Assembly: GCA_024275515.1 (NCBI GenBank)
Contig: JAJRYZ010000146.1
Coordinates: 1-40,427 of the forward strand
Source: Spirochaetota bacterium
GTDB taxonomy: Bacteria; Spirochaetota; Spirochaetia; ARS1246
Direction of reading: 5' to 3'
Length of the DNA: 40,427 bases
In this document: piece by piece, positions 32,354-40,427 of the stretch
How the letters are laid out: the number at the start of each line of letters is the position of its first letter
How positions within the stretch are numbered: position 1 is the stretch's first letter
Translations under genes and position numbers: made by a program
The notes under the pieces: generated by a model
Databases searched by the model: none
Seen by the model: only the letters and a program-made list of their open reading frames with translations
What the model was told of the DNA's origin: nothing

Positions 32354-33703
32354 TTATGATCCTGAAACCGAAAGGTCGTCGATGAGGATCGACGGCGAGC
32401 TGAACCGCCTGCGGGTTATCTCCCTGCGGTCGTTCGCCTTTCCCACAATGCGCTCGACAAGCTCGTAAAAATTGCCGGCGACTACCATATTCCTGATCGG
32501 ACGCGTCCTTTCGCCGTTCTCGACCATGAATCCCACGGCCGAAAGAGAAAAATCGCCCGAAACAGGATTCAGACCCGCGTGAAGTCCTTCGATTTCAGTC
32601 ACGAGGAGACCAGATCCCATCTTCCGCAGGAGAGCGTCGGGCGTCTCCGCACCGTTGGTGAGGCATGGATTATGCAGCGCGGTCGCAACAGTGCCGCGAT
32701 ACCCACCGCGACGCCCGTGCCCGGTGCTTTCGGCGCCGCTTCGCGCCGCCGAATAGATGTTGTGTATCACCGAAGCGAAAACACCTTCGGCGACGAAAGC
32801 GAGTGTCGAGGTCGGAACTCCCTCGTCGTCGAACCGTCGTGGAGTGAGGCCGGCCGACGGCTCGTCCACCAGATTGAAAAGCGGCGACCCGATCTTCGCG
32901 CCGACTTTCGCGTCGAGGCGGGACCTCCCCTTCTGGATGTTCTCGCCGTAGAAGGGCGACCCGGCGCCGGCGACGAACGCCCCGAACAGGTCCGAGGCGG
33001 CCTCCTCGTCGAACACGATCCGGTATCGTCCCGATGCAGGTTCAATCGATCCGAGCCGCGCCAGCGCACGTTCGACCGCCGACGAGGCGATGCTCTCGGC
33101 GTCGATTTCGTCGAACGACCTCGCGACCACCGTTTCGATCCCGACCTCCGTTTCGTCCCCTTCGCTCGCCATCACCTCGACGAAGGCGTAGCAGTATCGA
33201 TAGGTGTATTCTTGCAGTACCCCGAAAGTGTTGCCGAGCACCGAACGTCCGGTCACGTCCCCGTACGAGGCGTACGGTACGTTGACGATTCGTTTGTCGG
33301 AGGACAGTGCCCGTCGTTCGATCGCGAGGGCGATTTCGCGCTTTCGTGAAACGGCGACGCCGGCGAAATCCTCGGCGCCGGCGTCAAACGCGTCGACGCC
33401 GGGCTCCTCGCGAAGGCGATTACCCACGTCGGGCGCCGGATAGACGGCGTTGCGTCGCGCCTCGGCGACGACCCGACCGAGTTCCTCCGGCGTCACCCGC
33501 TCGCTGTACGCCGACCCCACACGCTCGTTCAAAACGACGCGTGACGAAACGCCGGCGGTCTCCGCCAGCGAAAAAGAGGCGACCTCGCCATGGAAGGCTC
33601 GTATCGAGAGTCGCGTCGACGCGCCGAAATAAAGCTCGGTGTTTTGGTGTCCTTCGAGGGCCGCCGATATCAGCTCCGCCTCTCCGCCCGTGCGCCGCGT
33701 CAT
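32354..33703 (-). CDS. tldE: TldE/PmbA-family protein
   Basis: 449 residues from the ATG at 33703, which overlaps the tldD stop (ATGA) and has GGAGGA upstream... The order of segments is that of the U62 family: an N-terminal STRLSIRAFHGEVASFS strand region, YSERVTPEELGRVVAEA, and a C-terminal half with PLFNLVDEPSAGL, RRFDDEGVPTSTL and NPVSGDFSLSAVGFMVENGE. It lacks the HExxxH metal site, as PmbA/TldE does. It forms a heterodimeric metalloprotease with TldD that degrades unfolded peptides and matures some modified peptides such as microcin B17. Confidence 0.93.
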   Translation of the reverse strand: MTRRTGGEAELISAALEGHQNTELYFGASTRLSIRAFHGEVASFSLAETAGVSSRVVLNERVGSAYSERVTPEELGRVVAEARRNAVYPAPDVGNRLREEPGVDAFDAGAEDFAGVAVSRKREIALAIERRALSSDKRIVNVPYASYGDVTGRSVLGNTFGVLQEYTYRYCYAFVEVMASEGDETEVGIETVVARSFDEIDAESIASSAVERALARLGSIEPASGRYRIVFDEEAASDLFGAFVAGAGSPFYGENIQKGRSRLDAKVGAKIGSPLFNLVDEPSAGLTPRRFDDEGVPTSTLAFVAEGVFASVIHNIYSAARSGAESTGHGRRGGYRGTVATALHNPCLTNGAETPDALLRKMGSGLLVTEIEGLHAGLNPVSGDFSLSAVGFMVENGERTRPIRNMVVAGNFYELVERIVGKANDRREITRRRFSSPSILIDDLSVSGS

Positions 33704-35085
33704 GATCTTCCTCCCACGACGAGCCCCGAAACCTTGATCGCCGGCTGTCCGACGTTGGCCGGAATCGACCCCGACCGGGAGCCGCACATTCCGGTGCCGT
33801 TTATGTCGAGATTATCGGCCACCATTTCGATGGTACGCAGGATCTCCGATCCCTTGCCGATCAGAGAGGCGCCCTTGACGGGCCGATCGATCTTCCCGTT
33901 CTTGATAAGGTAGGCTTCCCGCACCGCGAAGTTGAAATCGGTCGTCGGGGGGTTGACCGACCCGCCGCCCATGTCCGCGCAGTAGAGACCTTCGTCGATC
34001 GTTTCGATCAACTCTTCGCGTGTGTGAGGTCCTGCGAGGATAAAGGTGTTGGTCATTCGACTCGTTGGGGCGTATTTGTAGCTCTCCCTGCGTGCGTTGC
34101 CGGTTACCGGCATTCCCATCTTGATCGACCCCAGCCGATCTATCAGATAGCAGGTCAACCGTCCGTCGGTAATCAGTTGATTCCGTCGCGTCGGTTCCCC
34201 TTCGTCGTCGAAGGCGGCCGAACCCCACGCGTTCGGGACGGCGCCGTCGTCCACCGCGCCGACCACTTCGGACGCGATCATCTCCCCGAATCTGCCGCTG
34301 AACACCGACGCATCGTCGGCAACGGAGGTGGCTTCAAGCGCGTGCCCACACGCTTCGTGAAAAATCACGCCTCCAAACCCGTTGTCGATAACAACGGGCA
34401 TTTTGCCCTGTGGAGCGTGGTCCGCCTCAAGCATCAGCACCGCGATTCGAGCGGCTTCCCGAGCCACCTCTTCGGGGGGAAAAACCTCGAAGAACTCCCA
34501 CCCGAGGGACCGGCCCGGTCCGTACATTCCGGTCTCTTTCCGCTCTCCTTCCCCTGCGACGGCCGTTACGGAGAAGCGCGTCCGCACCCGTCTGTCGGTG
34601 ACGAACCGACCGTCCGACGCGGCGATCGAGACGTTCTGTTCATAGTCCGCGTAACGCACCACCGTCTCCGCTATCTTCGGCGAATACTCCCTCGCGGCGG
34701 AATCGGCGCGTCCGAGCAATTCGACCTTCCTCGAAAGATCCACCGACACCGGATCGATCCGAATCGGACTCAGCTCGCGCGATTCCGCCGGGCGAGGATC
34801 GCCCAGGTTCCCCGCCTTGCCCGCCGCCGTCGCATCCGCCATCCGGCGCGCCAGATCGAGAAGACGTTCCGGGGTCGGATTTCCGGCGTACATATACAGG
34901 AAGTTGTTCCCGACGATCACCCGCAGCCCGACGCCGACGGTCAGCCCGGTGGACAGTTCTTTGATTTTGCCGCCGTCCAGCGTAACGGCGGTGTCGCGCC
35001 GATTCTCGAAGAAGAGGTCGCAATAGTCGCCCCCGCCGGAAAGAGCCGTTCGCAGCGCGTCGAAACATGCGGTCTGATCGATCAT
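33700..35085 (-). CDS. tldD: TldD-family metalloprotease
   Basis: 461 residues. The zinc site HEACGH lies at 243-248 (VIFHEACGHALEA), followed by the conserved GRFGEMIAS and DDEGEPTRRNQLITDG segments and a C-terminal GMCGSRSGSIPANVGQPAIK (in parts) typical of TldD. It is the catalytic half of TldD/TldE. The ATG at 35085 follows GAGGAG. The 175-base gap upstream shows no further gene or clear promoter. Confidence 0.95.
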   Translation of the reverse strand: MIDQTACFDALRTALSGGGDYCDLFFENRRDTAVTLDGGKIKELSTGLTVGVGLRVIVGNNFLYMYAGNPTPERLLDLARRMADATAAGKAGNLGDPRPAESRELSPIRIDPVSVDLSRKVELLGRADSAAREYSPKIAETVVRYADYEQNVSIAASDGRFVTDRRVRTRFSVTAVAGEGERKETGMYGPGRSLGWEFFEVFPPEEVAREAARIAVLMLEADHAPQGKMPVVIDNGFGGVIFHEACGHALEATSVADDASVFSGRFGEMIASEVVGAVDDGAVPNAWGSAAFDDEGEPTRRNQLITDGRLTCYLIDRLGSIKMGMPVTGNARRESYKYAPTSRMTNTFILAGPHTREELIETIDEGLYCADMGGGSVNPPTTDFNFAVREAYLIKNGKIDRPVKGASLIGKGSEILRTIEMVADNLDINGTGMCGSRSGSIPANVGQPAIKVSGLVVGGRS

Positions 35086-35260
35086 TCTCCACTCCTCGCC
35101 TCAGCGCTCCCCCCTTGAGGCACACGAACGACAGGATATCCGCGCGCGTGCGACCCGTCCAGTTCCCGCCGACTCGTCGTCCCGTCGTCCCGACCGAACA
35201 CCCACGGGCGCATCACGGGGCGCGGCGGCCGGATCGGTCGGCGTCCGACCGCCCGGCATC

Positions 35261-36334
35261 CTACCGCTCACCCGCCCCGGAGGCGAAGCGCCGAATCACC
35301 TCCCTCGCATCGCCGCCCAAACTAAACGCCTCGACGGAGAGGCGAAGCCGCTGCTCTTTCAGGGCGAGGAGATCGTCCATCGCGGTTTGCAGCGCAAGCC
35401 GTGCGCGCGCGAGATCCGTTTCCAGAACCTCGCCATATTCGAATCGAAGAGAAAGCGAGTCGACGTCGGTCCGCGCCAGATCGAGATTGATCTTCGCCGC
35501 CTCGCTCTCGATACTCGCTGTGGAGATGTCGAGCGCGATTCTCGCCGCCCGGTCCTCTATCGTCCATCGTGCGCTTCGCAGTCGACTTTTCGCGGCGTCG
35601 ACCGAATCTTCGAGCTCGGAGAGTTCCTGCGGAGTAAATGCGGGCGAACCGGATTTGAGCGAGAGCTCCCTTGTAAGGAGATCGAGCATACGCAGCGACT
35701 GATGGTAGTCCGGGTCGCGCGACGCGATCGCGTCGGGGTCGATTTGCGGCCCGTCTTCGCCCGCCTCGTCCCAATCGATGTCGAGAACGATTCGTCCGGC
35801 CTCTACGTCGATCGGACGAAAGAGTGCGTTTCGCGCCTGCAGCAGCACACCTCGGGCATTCAGCAGACTCTTCCTGGCCTGCAGCAACGACGCTTTCTTA
35901 GTGAGCAGCGTGCGCTCCGTTTCCTCCTCGGCGTGGTAGCGGTTTTCGACTATCCGAAACTCTTCCTCGGCGATGCGAAGAGATTCGGCGGCGGAGGACA
36001 GGCCCCGCTCGGCCCGAGCGCAGGCGAAGAATAACTCCAGCGCGTTCACGACCTCCGAGTTCCTGACCGCGTCAAGCCTCAGCCGCTCCGATTCAAGCTC
36101 GATCGTGATTCGCTCGATCGCGAGAGGCGAGTCCCTTCGGGCTCGGGCGGATTCGAGGTCGGACTCGAGCGAGTCTATTCGGTCGATTTGATCGGAGATC
36201 GCCTGAGAACCGTCGAGGTACAGATCGAGATAACGGAGAAGATCGTAGCCGGCGCCGCCGGCGCGCTCGCCCTCGGCGGAGAGCGCGCCGGCCGCCGCCA
36301 TCGCGATGAGCGCTATCGGAAAAAAATGCTTCAA
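35261..36334 (-). CDS. TolC-like outer membrane efflux protein family member
   Basis: 357 residues starting at a TTG (36334), which is fixed by a GGAGGT eight bases away; an ATG closer by is out of frame. Residues 1-20 form a signal peptide (KHFFPIALIAMAAAGALSA). The rest is almost entirely helical with long charged heptad stretches, including AESLRIAEEEFRIVENRYHAEE and the later LDLARTDVDSLSLRFEYGEVLETDLARARLALQTAMDDLLALKEQRLRL (in parts), the LA/DL-type repeat of TolC barrel-tunnel proteins. At 357 residues it is shorter than TolC (about 430-490). No inner-membrane pump is adjacent. Confidence 0.7.
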   Translation of the reverse strand: MKHFFPIALIAMAAAGALSAEGERAGGAGYDLLRYLDLYLDGSQAISDQIDRIDSLESDLESARARRDSPLAIERITIELESERLRLDAVRNSEVVNALELFFACARAERGLSSAAESLRIAEEEFRIVENRYHAEEETERTLLTKKASLLQARKSLLNARGVLLQARNALFRPIDVEAGRIVLDIDWDEAGEDGPQIDPDAIASRDPDYHQSLRMLDLLTRELSLKSGSPAFTPQELSELEDSVDAAKSRLRSARWTIEDRAARIALDISTASIESEAAKINLDLARTDVDSLSLRFEYGEVLETDLARARLALQTAMDDLLALKEQRLRLSVEAFSLGGDAREVIRRFASGAGER

Positions 36335-36447
36335 GCGGCATGACCTCCATCGGTGAACGGATCGCTTCTACTGTATCGCGCGGAGAAAGCGGCGCGGTTA
36401 AGGCGAGGTAAAAGGATCGTAAAGAGTGTTAAACGAATCGCCGACGT

Positions 36448-36476
36448 TTGACACGCGGCGCCGGCGGTCGTACGAT
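36448..36476 (+). promoter_or_regulatory. Promoter for the BON-domain gene
   Basis: TTGACA (36448-36453), 17 bases, TACGAT (36471-36476), a near-consensus promoter. The AAGGAG ribosome site is at 36541-36546, giving a leader of about 70 bases. Confidence 0.85.
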
Positions 36477-36553
36477 GTGGGCAGGCACTCGCATCAGGGG
36501 AATAGTAAAAGGAAGAGGTGCAATTCGCCGGAAGGCGCAAAAGGAGCTTGAAA

Positions 36554-36805
36554 ATGGATCTTGACGACGTAGTCCGGACGATCAAGGGTAGAATCAGCGA
36601 CGACCCGACGATCGAAGGAGCCGCCCACATTCTCGTGTTTTCCCGGAAGACCGGCGTGTGGCCGTTCCAGAAACACGATATTCGCATCAGCGGAATCGTA
36701 CACAAGGAATCCGACAAGGTGAAGGCGGAAGAACACGCGGTCCAGGCGGCGGGTGACACTCCTGTAGTGAACGAGATCGAAGTGGTCGAGCCGCACAAGC
36801 GGTAG
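36554..36805 (+). CDS. Small BON-domain protein
   Basis: 83 residues from the ATG at 36554, with AAGGAG seven bases upstream. The whole protein is one BON-like domain: a first helix DDVVRTIKGRISDDP, a strand segment DIRISGIVHKESDKVKAEEHA and a closing VVNEIEVVEP. BON domains bind phospholipid or glycans and usually occur in exported proteins; here there is no signal peptide, so a cytoplasmic role is implied. A near-consensus promoter suggests strong expression. Confidence 0.7.
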   Translation: MDLDDVVRTIKGRISDDPTIEGAAHILVFSRKTGVWPFQKHDIRISGIVHKESDKVKAEEHAVQAAGDTPVVNEIEVVEPHKR

Positions 36806-36893
36806 CGGAGGTTTTCGTGTCGATCCGCCGGCCAAACACCCACGGACAACGTGAGAGTGTGGCGTGCTCGATTGTTTGGCGTAGCGTTGGTCG

Positions 36894-37871
36894 ATGAACA
36901 GGCAGCCGGACCATGCCGTCCGCGTCGATCACCGACGACTTGAAGCGTTCGTTCACGATGTCGCGACCGCGGCAGGTATCGTGGAAGACCGCGCGCGGCT
37001 TCTCGCGTCGCTTCTCACGGAAAACGAGCTCCGCGGCGTCGTCAGCCACGGAACGATTCAGATCGCCGCCTATGCCAGACTCATCCGCGACTGGAAGCTC
37101 AACGGGACGCCCGACGTGCGCGTTGTCCGGGAATCTCCGGTCAGCCTGCTCGTCGACGGGGACGGTGGCCTGGGATACTTTCCCGCCTACGAGGGGACGC
37201 ACCGTCTCTGCGAGAAGGCCGTCGCGTCGGGTATCGCCGTCCTGGTAACGAGGAACCACGGCCATTTCGGCGCGGCCGGCGTCTATGCGCGCATTCCACT
37301 GGAGCACGATCTGCTCACTTTCGTGACCTCGGGACACCAGCTCAGTCTGAGTTCTTCGGCGCCGCTCTACTCCGCGGCCGGCGGTTCCCCCATGGCGTTC
37401 AGCGTCCCGTCCGACTCGACGCCGATTGTGGTCGATTTCGGATGCATGCACGATCTGTACGCGAGTAGCCCGCATCGCGACACCATCGCGCGTCTCGCTC
37501 CCGGACTGGTTCTTCGCTCGATCGGACTCGGCGAAATCTGCCAAACATGGGGCGGCTTGCTGTCGGGGCTCGACCTCGACCCCGATCCCCCCGCATGGAG
37601 CCTGCCCGCGGCGAACCAAGGCGCGCTGGTCGTATCGTTCAGAATCGATCTCTTTACCGACCCCGATCGCTTCCGTCGCGAAGTGTCACGATACGTCGAG
37701 CGGATCAGGGAACTCTCTCCGCTGCCCGGGTTCGGCGAGAGCTTTGCGGCCGGGGACGTCGAGGCGCACAACGAGGCCGAGTATCGGAACAGGGGAATCC
37801 CCATGGCCGTCGATAGCATCGCCGAACTGAACAAGATCGCCGAGGAGCTCGGCATTTCCGCTCGCCTCTGA
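36894..37871 (+). CDS. Ldh2-family malate/L-lactate-type dehydrogenase
   Basis: 325 residues. The family pattern is clear: LLTENELRGVVSHGTIQIAAYARLI (in parts, with the catalytic SHG), a VLVTRNHGHFGAAGVYAR cofactor-site segment, MAFSVPSDSTPIVVDFG and the late GFGESFAAGDVEAHNEAEYRNRGIP. Members are NAD(P)H-dependent oxidoreductases of 2-oxo or 2-hydroxy acids (malate, ureidoglycolate, diketogulonate). It carries somewhat divergent residues in the middle (SLSSSAPLYSAAGGSP), so the substrate is not predicted. No ribosome site stands out before the ATG. Confidence 0.88.
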   Translation: MNRQPDHAVRVDHRRLEAFVHDVATAAGIVEDRARLLASLLTENELRGVVSHGTIQIAAYARLIRDWKLNGTPDVRVVRESPVSLLVDGDGGLGYFPAYEGTHRLCEKAVASGIAVLVTRNHGHFGAAGVYARIPLEHDLLTFVTSGHQLSLSSSAPLYSAAGGSPMAFSVPSDSTPIVVDFGCMHDLYASSPHRDTIARLAPGLVLRSIGLGEICQTWGGLLSGLDLDPDPPAWSLPAANQGALVVSFRIDLFTDPDRFRREVSRYVERIRELSPLPGFGESFAAGDVEAHNEAEYRNRGIPMAVDSIAELNKIAEELGISARL

Positions 37872-38004
37872 CGCGGCCGCCCTCGGCGTGAACTTCTTCG
37901 TTTCCCGTCATTGATTCTCCATCGCGGGAATCGTGCGGTGACGTTTTCAGCCTACGTCGACGAGACCGGTGAAACACGGTATCTTCTCGACGGAGGTCGC
38001 GCGT

Positions 38005-38574
38005 ATGGAGAATATCGTACCCGAAATAGAACGACGCAGGGCGTATCGGTCGCTCGATTCGCGCAGGATCCCCGAAGCGACCGTCGATCGCATCATGACC
38101 TCGGCGACGCTCGCCCCTTCCTGCTCGAACAATCAACCGTGGCGATTCATCGCGGTAACCGATTCGAAAGTGCTTTCCGACATAAAAAGGCATCTGGCCG
38201 GCGGCAACTATTGGGCCAAAACCTCGCCGTTCATCGTCCTCGCGTGCACGAACATCGACGACGATTGCCGGCTCTCGGACCGTCGCGATTACGCGCTTTT
38301 CGACACGGGGCTCGCGACGCAGAATCTCATGCTCCAAGGGGTGCGGGAGGGACTCTACGCACATCCGATCGCCGGATTCTCCCCGACACCGATAAAACAG
38401 GTGGTCGGCATCCCCGACGAGTATGTCCTCGTTGCTCTCGTCATTCTCGGATATCCGGGAGACGGTTCGGGGCTGAACGACAAACACGCCGCATCCGAAC
38501 AAGCCGATCGGGTCCGCAAACCTGTCTCCGAAGTTGTCGCTTTCGATCGGTGGCCGGCGAGCTGGTCCGGATAA
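38005..38574 (+). CDS. Nitroreductase-family FMN oxidoreductase
   Basis: 189 residues from the ATG at 38005, with GGAGG eight bases before; an in-frame GTG at 37969 lacks one. ERRRAYRSLDSRRIPEATVDRIM is the FMN-phosphate-binding start of nitroreductases, SCSNNQPWRFIAV the conserved second segment, and LATQNLMLQGVREGL plus the closing LVILGYPG complete the family. It reduces quinones, nitro compounds or flavins with NAD(P)H. It converges with the Fe-S gene, leaving nine bases between stops. Confidence 0.92.
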   Translation: MENIVPEIERRRAYRSLDSRRIPEATVDRIMTSATLAPSCSNNQPWRFIAVTDSKVLSDIKRHLAGGNYWAKTSPFIVLACTNIDDDCRLSDRRDYALFDTGLATQNLMLQGVREGLYAHPIAGFSPTPIKQVVGIPDEYVLVALVILGYPGDGSGLNDKHAASEQADRVRKPVSEVVAFDRWPASWSG

Positions 38575-38583
38575 CCCCGGCGG

Positions 38584-40167
38584 TCAGAATGGAAATGCCG
38601 AGCCGGAATCGTCGCCGCCGGCGCCGCGCCCGCCGGTTTCCACCTGCCCGTCCACCCCGCGATCGGGCACGCGGGCGCCCCCGTGAATCGCCCGGCCGAT
38701 CACGTAGATCGCTTTGTCCGGAATAACCGGGCACGCGAACTCGCAGCCGCCGCAGCCCGTGCAGTATTCGTCGAATGTCTCGGGAATATGCAGGCCGTCG
38801 CGATAAGGCGTCATTCTGACCGCGTTGGTAGGACATACCTCCGCGCACGCACCGCACTCGGTTTCATTCGTTACCACCACGCAACGCTCTTCTGCGAATA
38901 CGACTCGACCGATCTTGACCGCCTGCTTTTCATCGAGAGTCAGAGGCAGGATCGCCGCACTCGGACAGACGACCGAGCACGTGTTGCACTCGTACTCGCA
39001 GAATCCTACCGCGTAGTCCAAGGTGGGCTGCATGATTCCGACGATGCCGTACTCGAGTAAAGACGGTTGAAGCACGCGCGTCGGGCACCGCGAGACGCAG
39101 AGGTGACACGAGATGCACAAACGGGTAAAGCGATCGACCGATTTCGACCCCGGCGGTGCGATCGGAGTCTGCGGAGCCTGGTCCGGCGTAAGCGCTCGCC
39201 GCCGAACGGAAAACGTAAAAGGAAAAAACGCCGTTGCACCCCCGGCTATTCTTCTCAGATCGCCGAGAAACTTGCGTCTCGACGGATCCGTCGCGTTGGA
39301 ACCGGACGCCCGTGCACCGCCGGTGGAAAAGTGTATCGCGCCGAACCGGCAAGCCGACAGGCAACTGAAGCAGCCGATGCATCGGCCGGCGTCGACGGCC
39401 ATCCGAGCCCCGTCGATACACTCCGCGCTGCACACGTGTTCGCAGGCGTTGCACGAGACGCAGCCGTTCCGATCGATTCGGATGCGAAAAAGTGAGCGGA
39501 AAGCCGAGAAAGAAAGAAGCGCCCCGACCGGGCAGAGCGTATTGCAGAAAAGCCTGCCGCGCCGCGCCGCGGCGGCAAACAGCGCGACCGCCGTGCCTGT
39601 GCCGACGATGAGCAGCATCCCGTCGACGGGAACGGTCATCGGCGCGATGTATACTCCGATCGGTTTGAGAAGGTAGAAAAGAACGTGCGATCCGAGCGCC
39701 GCGGCGGGCGTCAGAAAATCGTGGACGATCATCCCGAAAATCCGGTAGGGTCCGAGCAAATCTATCAGGACGACCGACCCGGCGGCCGCGGTGGCCGCGA
39801 CACCCAGGAGGACGACCAACCGAAGTCTCATGTGTGACGGATGGAAGCGATACGAACGCTCCCTGCGAAACCGCCCGGCGAGCGCGCCCACGCCGTCCTG
39901 AACGGCGCCGAGCGGGCACAGGCTTGAACAATAGACCCGGCCGAAAAGCAGAGTCGATCCGAGAACGACGACCCAACCCAGCGCAACACCGCCGCCGCCG
40001 ACCGTAGCGAGAAAGGAAGGGAGAAACTGCGTACGTGGAAGTACCTCCGCGAGTCGGTGGGCGACGGCAACCGGCGCCATAAACAAAAACACGAACAGCC
40101 CGAAAACCACCGCGGAAACGACGATGCGGATGAGATGAAGCCGGTGGCGTCCGGGGCCGTTCTTCAC
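38584..40167 (-). CDS. Membrane multi-cluster ferredoxin, NapH-NapG-like fusion
   Basis: 527 residues. The N-terminal half has about five membrane spans with two CxxxCP motifs (CSSLCP at 80-85, CNTLCP at 208-213), as in NapH, followed by two ferredoxin motifs (CVSCNACEHVC, 236-246; CIGCFSCLSAC, 263-273). At 296-301 comes SRRKFL and then a hydrophobic stretch, like a Tat signal inside the protein. After it are four more cluster motifs (351-361, 394-401, 438-445, 469-479), like NapG. It probably carries electrons between quinol and a periplasmic partner. The start is a GTG overlapping the DUF362 stop (GTGA). The last 35 residues are Gly-rich and not conserved. Confidence 0.9.
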   Translation of the reverse strand: MKNGPGRHRLHLIRIVVSAVVFGLFVFLFMAPVAVAHRLAEVLPRTQFLPSFLATVGGGGVALGWVVVLGSTLLFGRVYCSSLCPLGAVQDGVGALAGRFRRERSYRFHPSHMRLRLVVLLGVAATAAAGSVVLIDLLGPYRIFGMIVHDFLTPAAALGSHVLFYLLKPIGVYIAPMTVPVDGMLLIVGTGTAVALFAAAARRGRLFCNTLCPVGALLSFSAFRSLFRIRIDRNGCVSCNACEHVCSAECIDGARMAVDAGRCIGCFSCLSACRFGAIHFSTGGARASGSNATDPSRRKFLGDLRRIAGGATAFFPFTFSVRRRALTPDQAPQTPIAPPGSKSVDRFTRLCISCHLCVSRCPTRVLQPSLLEYGIVGIMQPTLDYAVGFCEYECNTCSVVCPSAAILPLTLDEKQAVKIGRVVFAEERCVVVTNETECGACAEVCPTNAVRMTPYRDGLHIPETFDEYCTGCGGCEFACPVIPDKAIYVIGRAIHGGARVPDRGVDGQVETGGRGAGGDDSGSAFPF

Positions 40168-40427
40168 AGGAGGATACGTTCAATCGAAAGCGAATCGAGA
40201 TCCTCGGTTCCGAGCCCGTTCTCGGCGCCGAGCCCGATGTAGCGCACCCGTTCGGGGTCGATTCCCCATGTCTTTGCCGCGGCCACGTCGGCGGCGACGA
40301 TATCGGCGCTCAGAATCTGCATCTTCATGATCCGAGATTCGAGAGCGTAGGAGCTTCCGCGGGGTCCGCCGCTCATCATAACGCGGTAAGCATCGACGAC
40401 ATTGAGGTCGGGAACACGAAACAGCGG
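40164..40427 (-). CDS. DUF362-family protein, C-terminal part
   Basis: The frame is open to the window edge and encodes the last 87 residues: NVVDAYRVMMSGGPRG, MQILSADIVAADVAAAKTWG and DPERVRYIGLGAENGLGT match the C-terminus of DUF362 proteins, iron-sulfur-associated proteins often encoded next to NapH-like ferredoxins. The start lies outside the window. The stop overlaps the GTG of the next gene, so the two are made together. Confidence 0.82.
   Translation of the reverse strand, partial: PLFRVPDLNVVDAYRVMMSGGPRGSSYALESRIMKMQILSADIVAADVAAAKTWGIDPERVRYIGLGAENGLGTEDLDSLSIERILL

Noticed and set aside
1-40427. CRISPR array, transposase or prophage genes
   Set aside because: No regularly spaced repeats and no recognisable cas, transposase, integrase or phage structural proteins were seen.

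Overview
The window is about 40 kb of GC-rich (roughly 60%), gene-dense bacterial chromosome. No rRNA, phage or insertion-sequence gene is visible, and there is one tRNA. The gene set (orphan TolC-like protein, DUF6062 protein, K+-dependent membrane pyrophosphatase) and an exported solute-binding protein whose signal ends in FAAGQKEG, a style I associate with spirochaetes, suggest a free-living Spirochaetota member. That assignment is an inference of moderate confidence.

Layout. 1-6247 (+ strand): end of an unknown gene with a strong terminator, NrnA-type DHH phosphoesterase, divergent sigma-factor-like protein, RdgB, oligoendopeptidase F and a parvulin-type lipoprotein foldase. 6272-8149 (- strand): BNR/sialidase-like protein and an APS reductase. 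8305-9302: TetR regulator with a palindromic operator, then tRNA-Leu(UAA). 9442-15167 (+): an operon of DeoR regulator, tripartite tricarboxylate transporter TctC-TctB-TctA, a 25-codon coupled ORF, a metallo-beta-lactamase-fold hydrolase and a HAD phosphatase; its codon style and AT-rich promoter differ from the flanks and it lies beside the tRNA, so it may be acquired. 15394-17573 (-): ABC exporter with a metal-operator-like palindrome at its promoter. 18115-23911 (+): three overlapping genes for a SNF2 helicase, a SWIM zinc-finger protein with a C-terminal helix-turn-helix, and FtsH.

23928-30392 (-) is a toxic-anion region. arsR-arsC-acr3 has its own promoter, and a perfect 20-bp palindrome covers the arsR start codon. 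Next to it lies an operon DUF6062-crcB-DUF190 headed by a clear fluoride (crcB-motif) riboswitch and a consensus promoter. Upstream of that is a K+-dependent membrane pyrophosphatase. The riboswitch puts an uncharacterised Cys/His-rich protein (DUF6062) first in a fluoride-responsive operon; this is the best candidate for undescribed biology here.

30459-36334 (-): a frameshifted gene remnant, an MFS transporter, the TldE/TldD protease pair and a TolC-like periplasmic/outer-membrane protein with a TTG start. 36448-38574 (+): BON-domain protein, Ldh2-type dehydrogenase and nitroreductase. 38584-40427 (-): a multi-cluster membrane ferredoxin that looks like a NapH-NapG fusion with an internal Tat-like motif, overlapping the end of a DUF362 protein cut by the window edge.

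Genes are often coupled by ATGA/GTGA overlaps. Two regulators (deoR, arsR) appear to be translated from leaderless or near-leaderless mRNAs. A 13-14 bp inverted repeat occurs twice, 30 kb apart, with a compensatory base-pair change.
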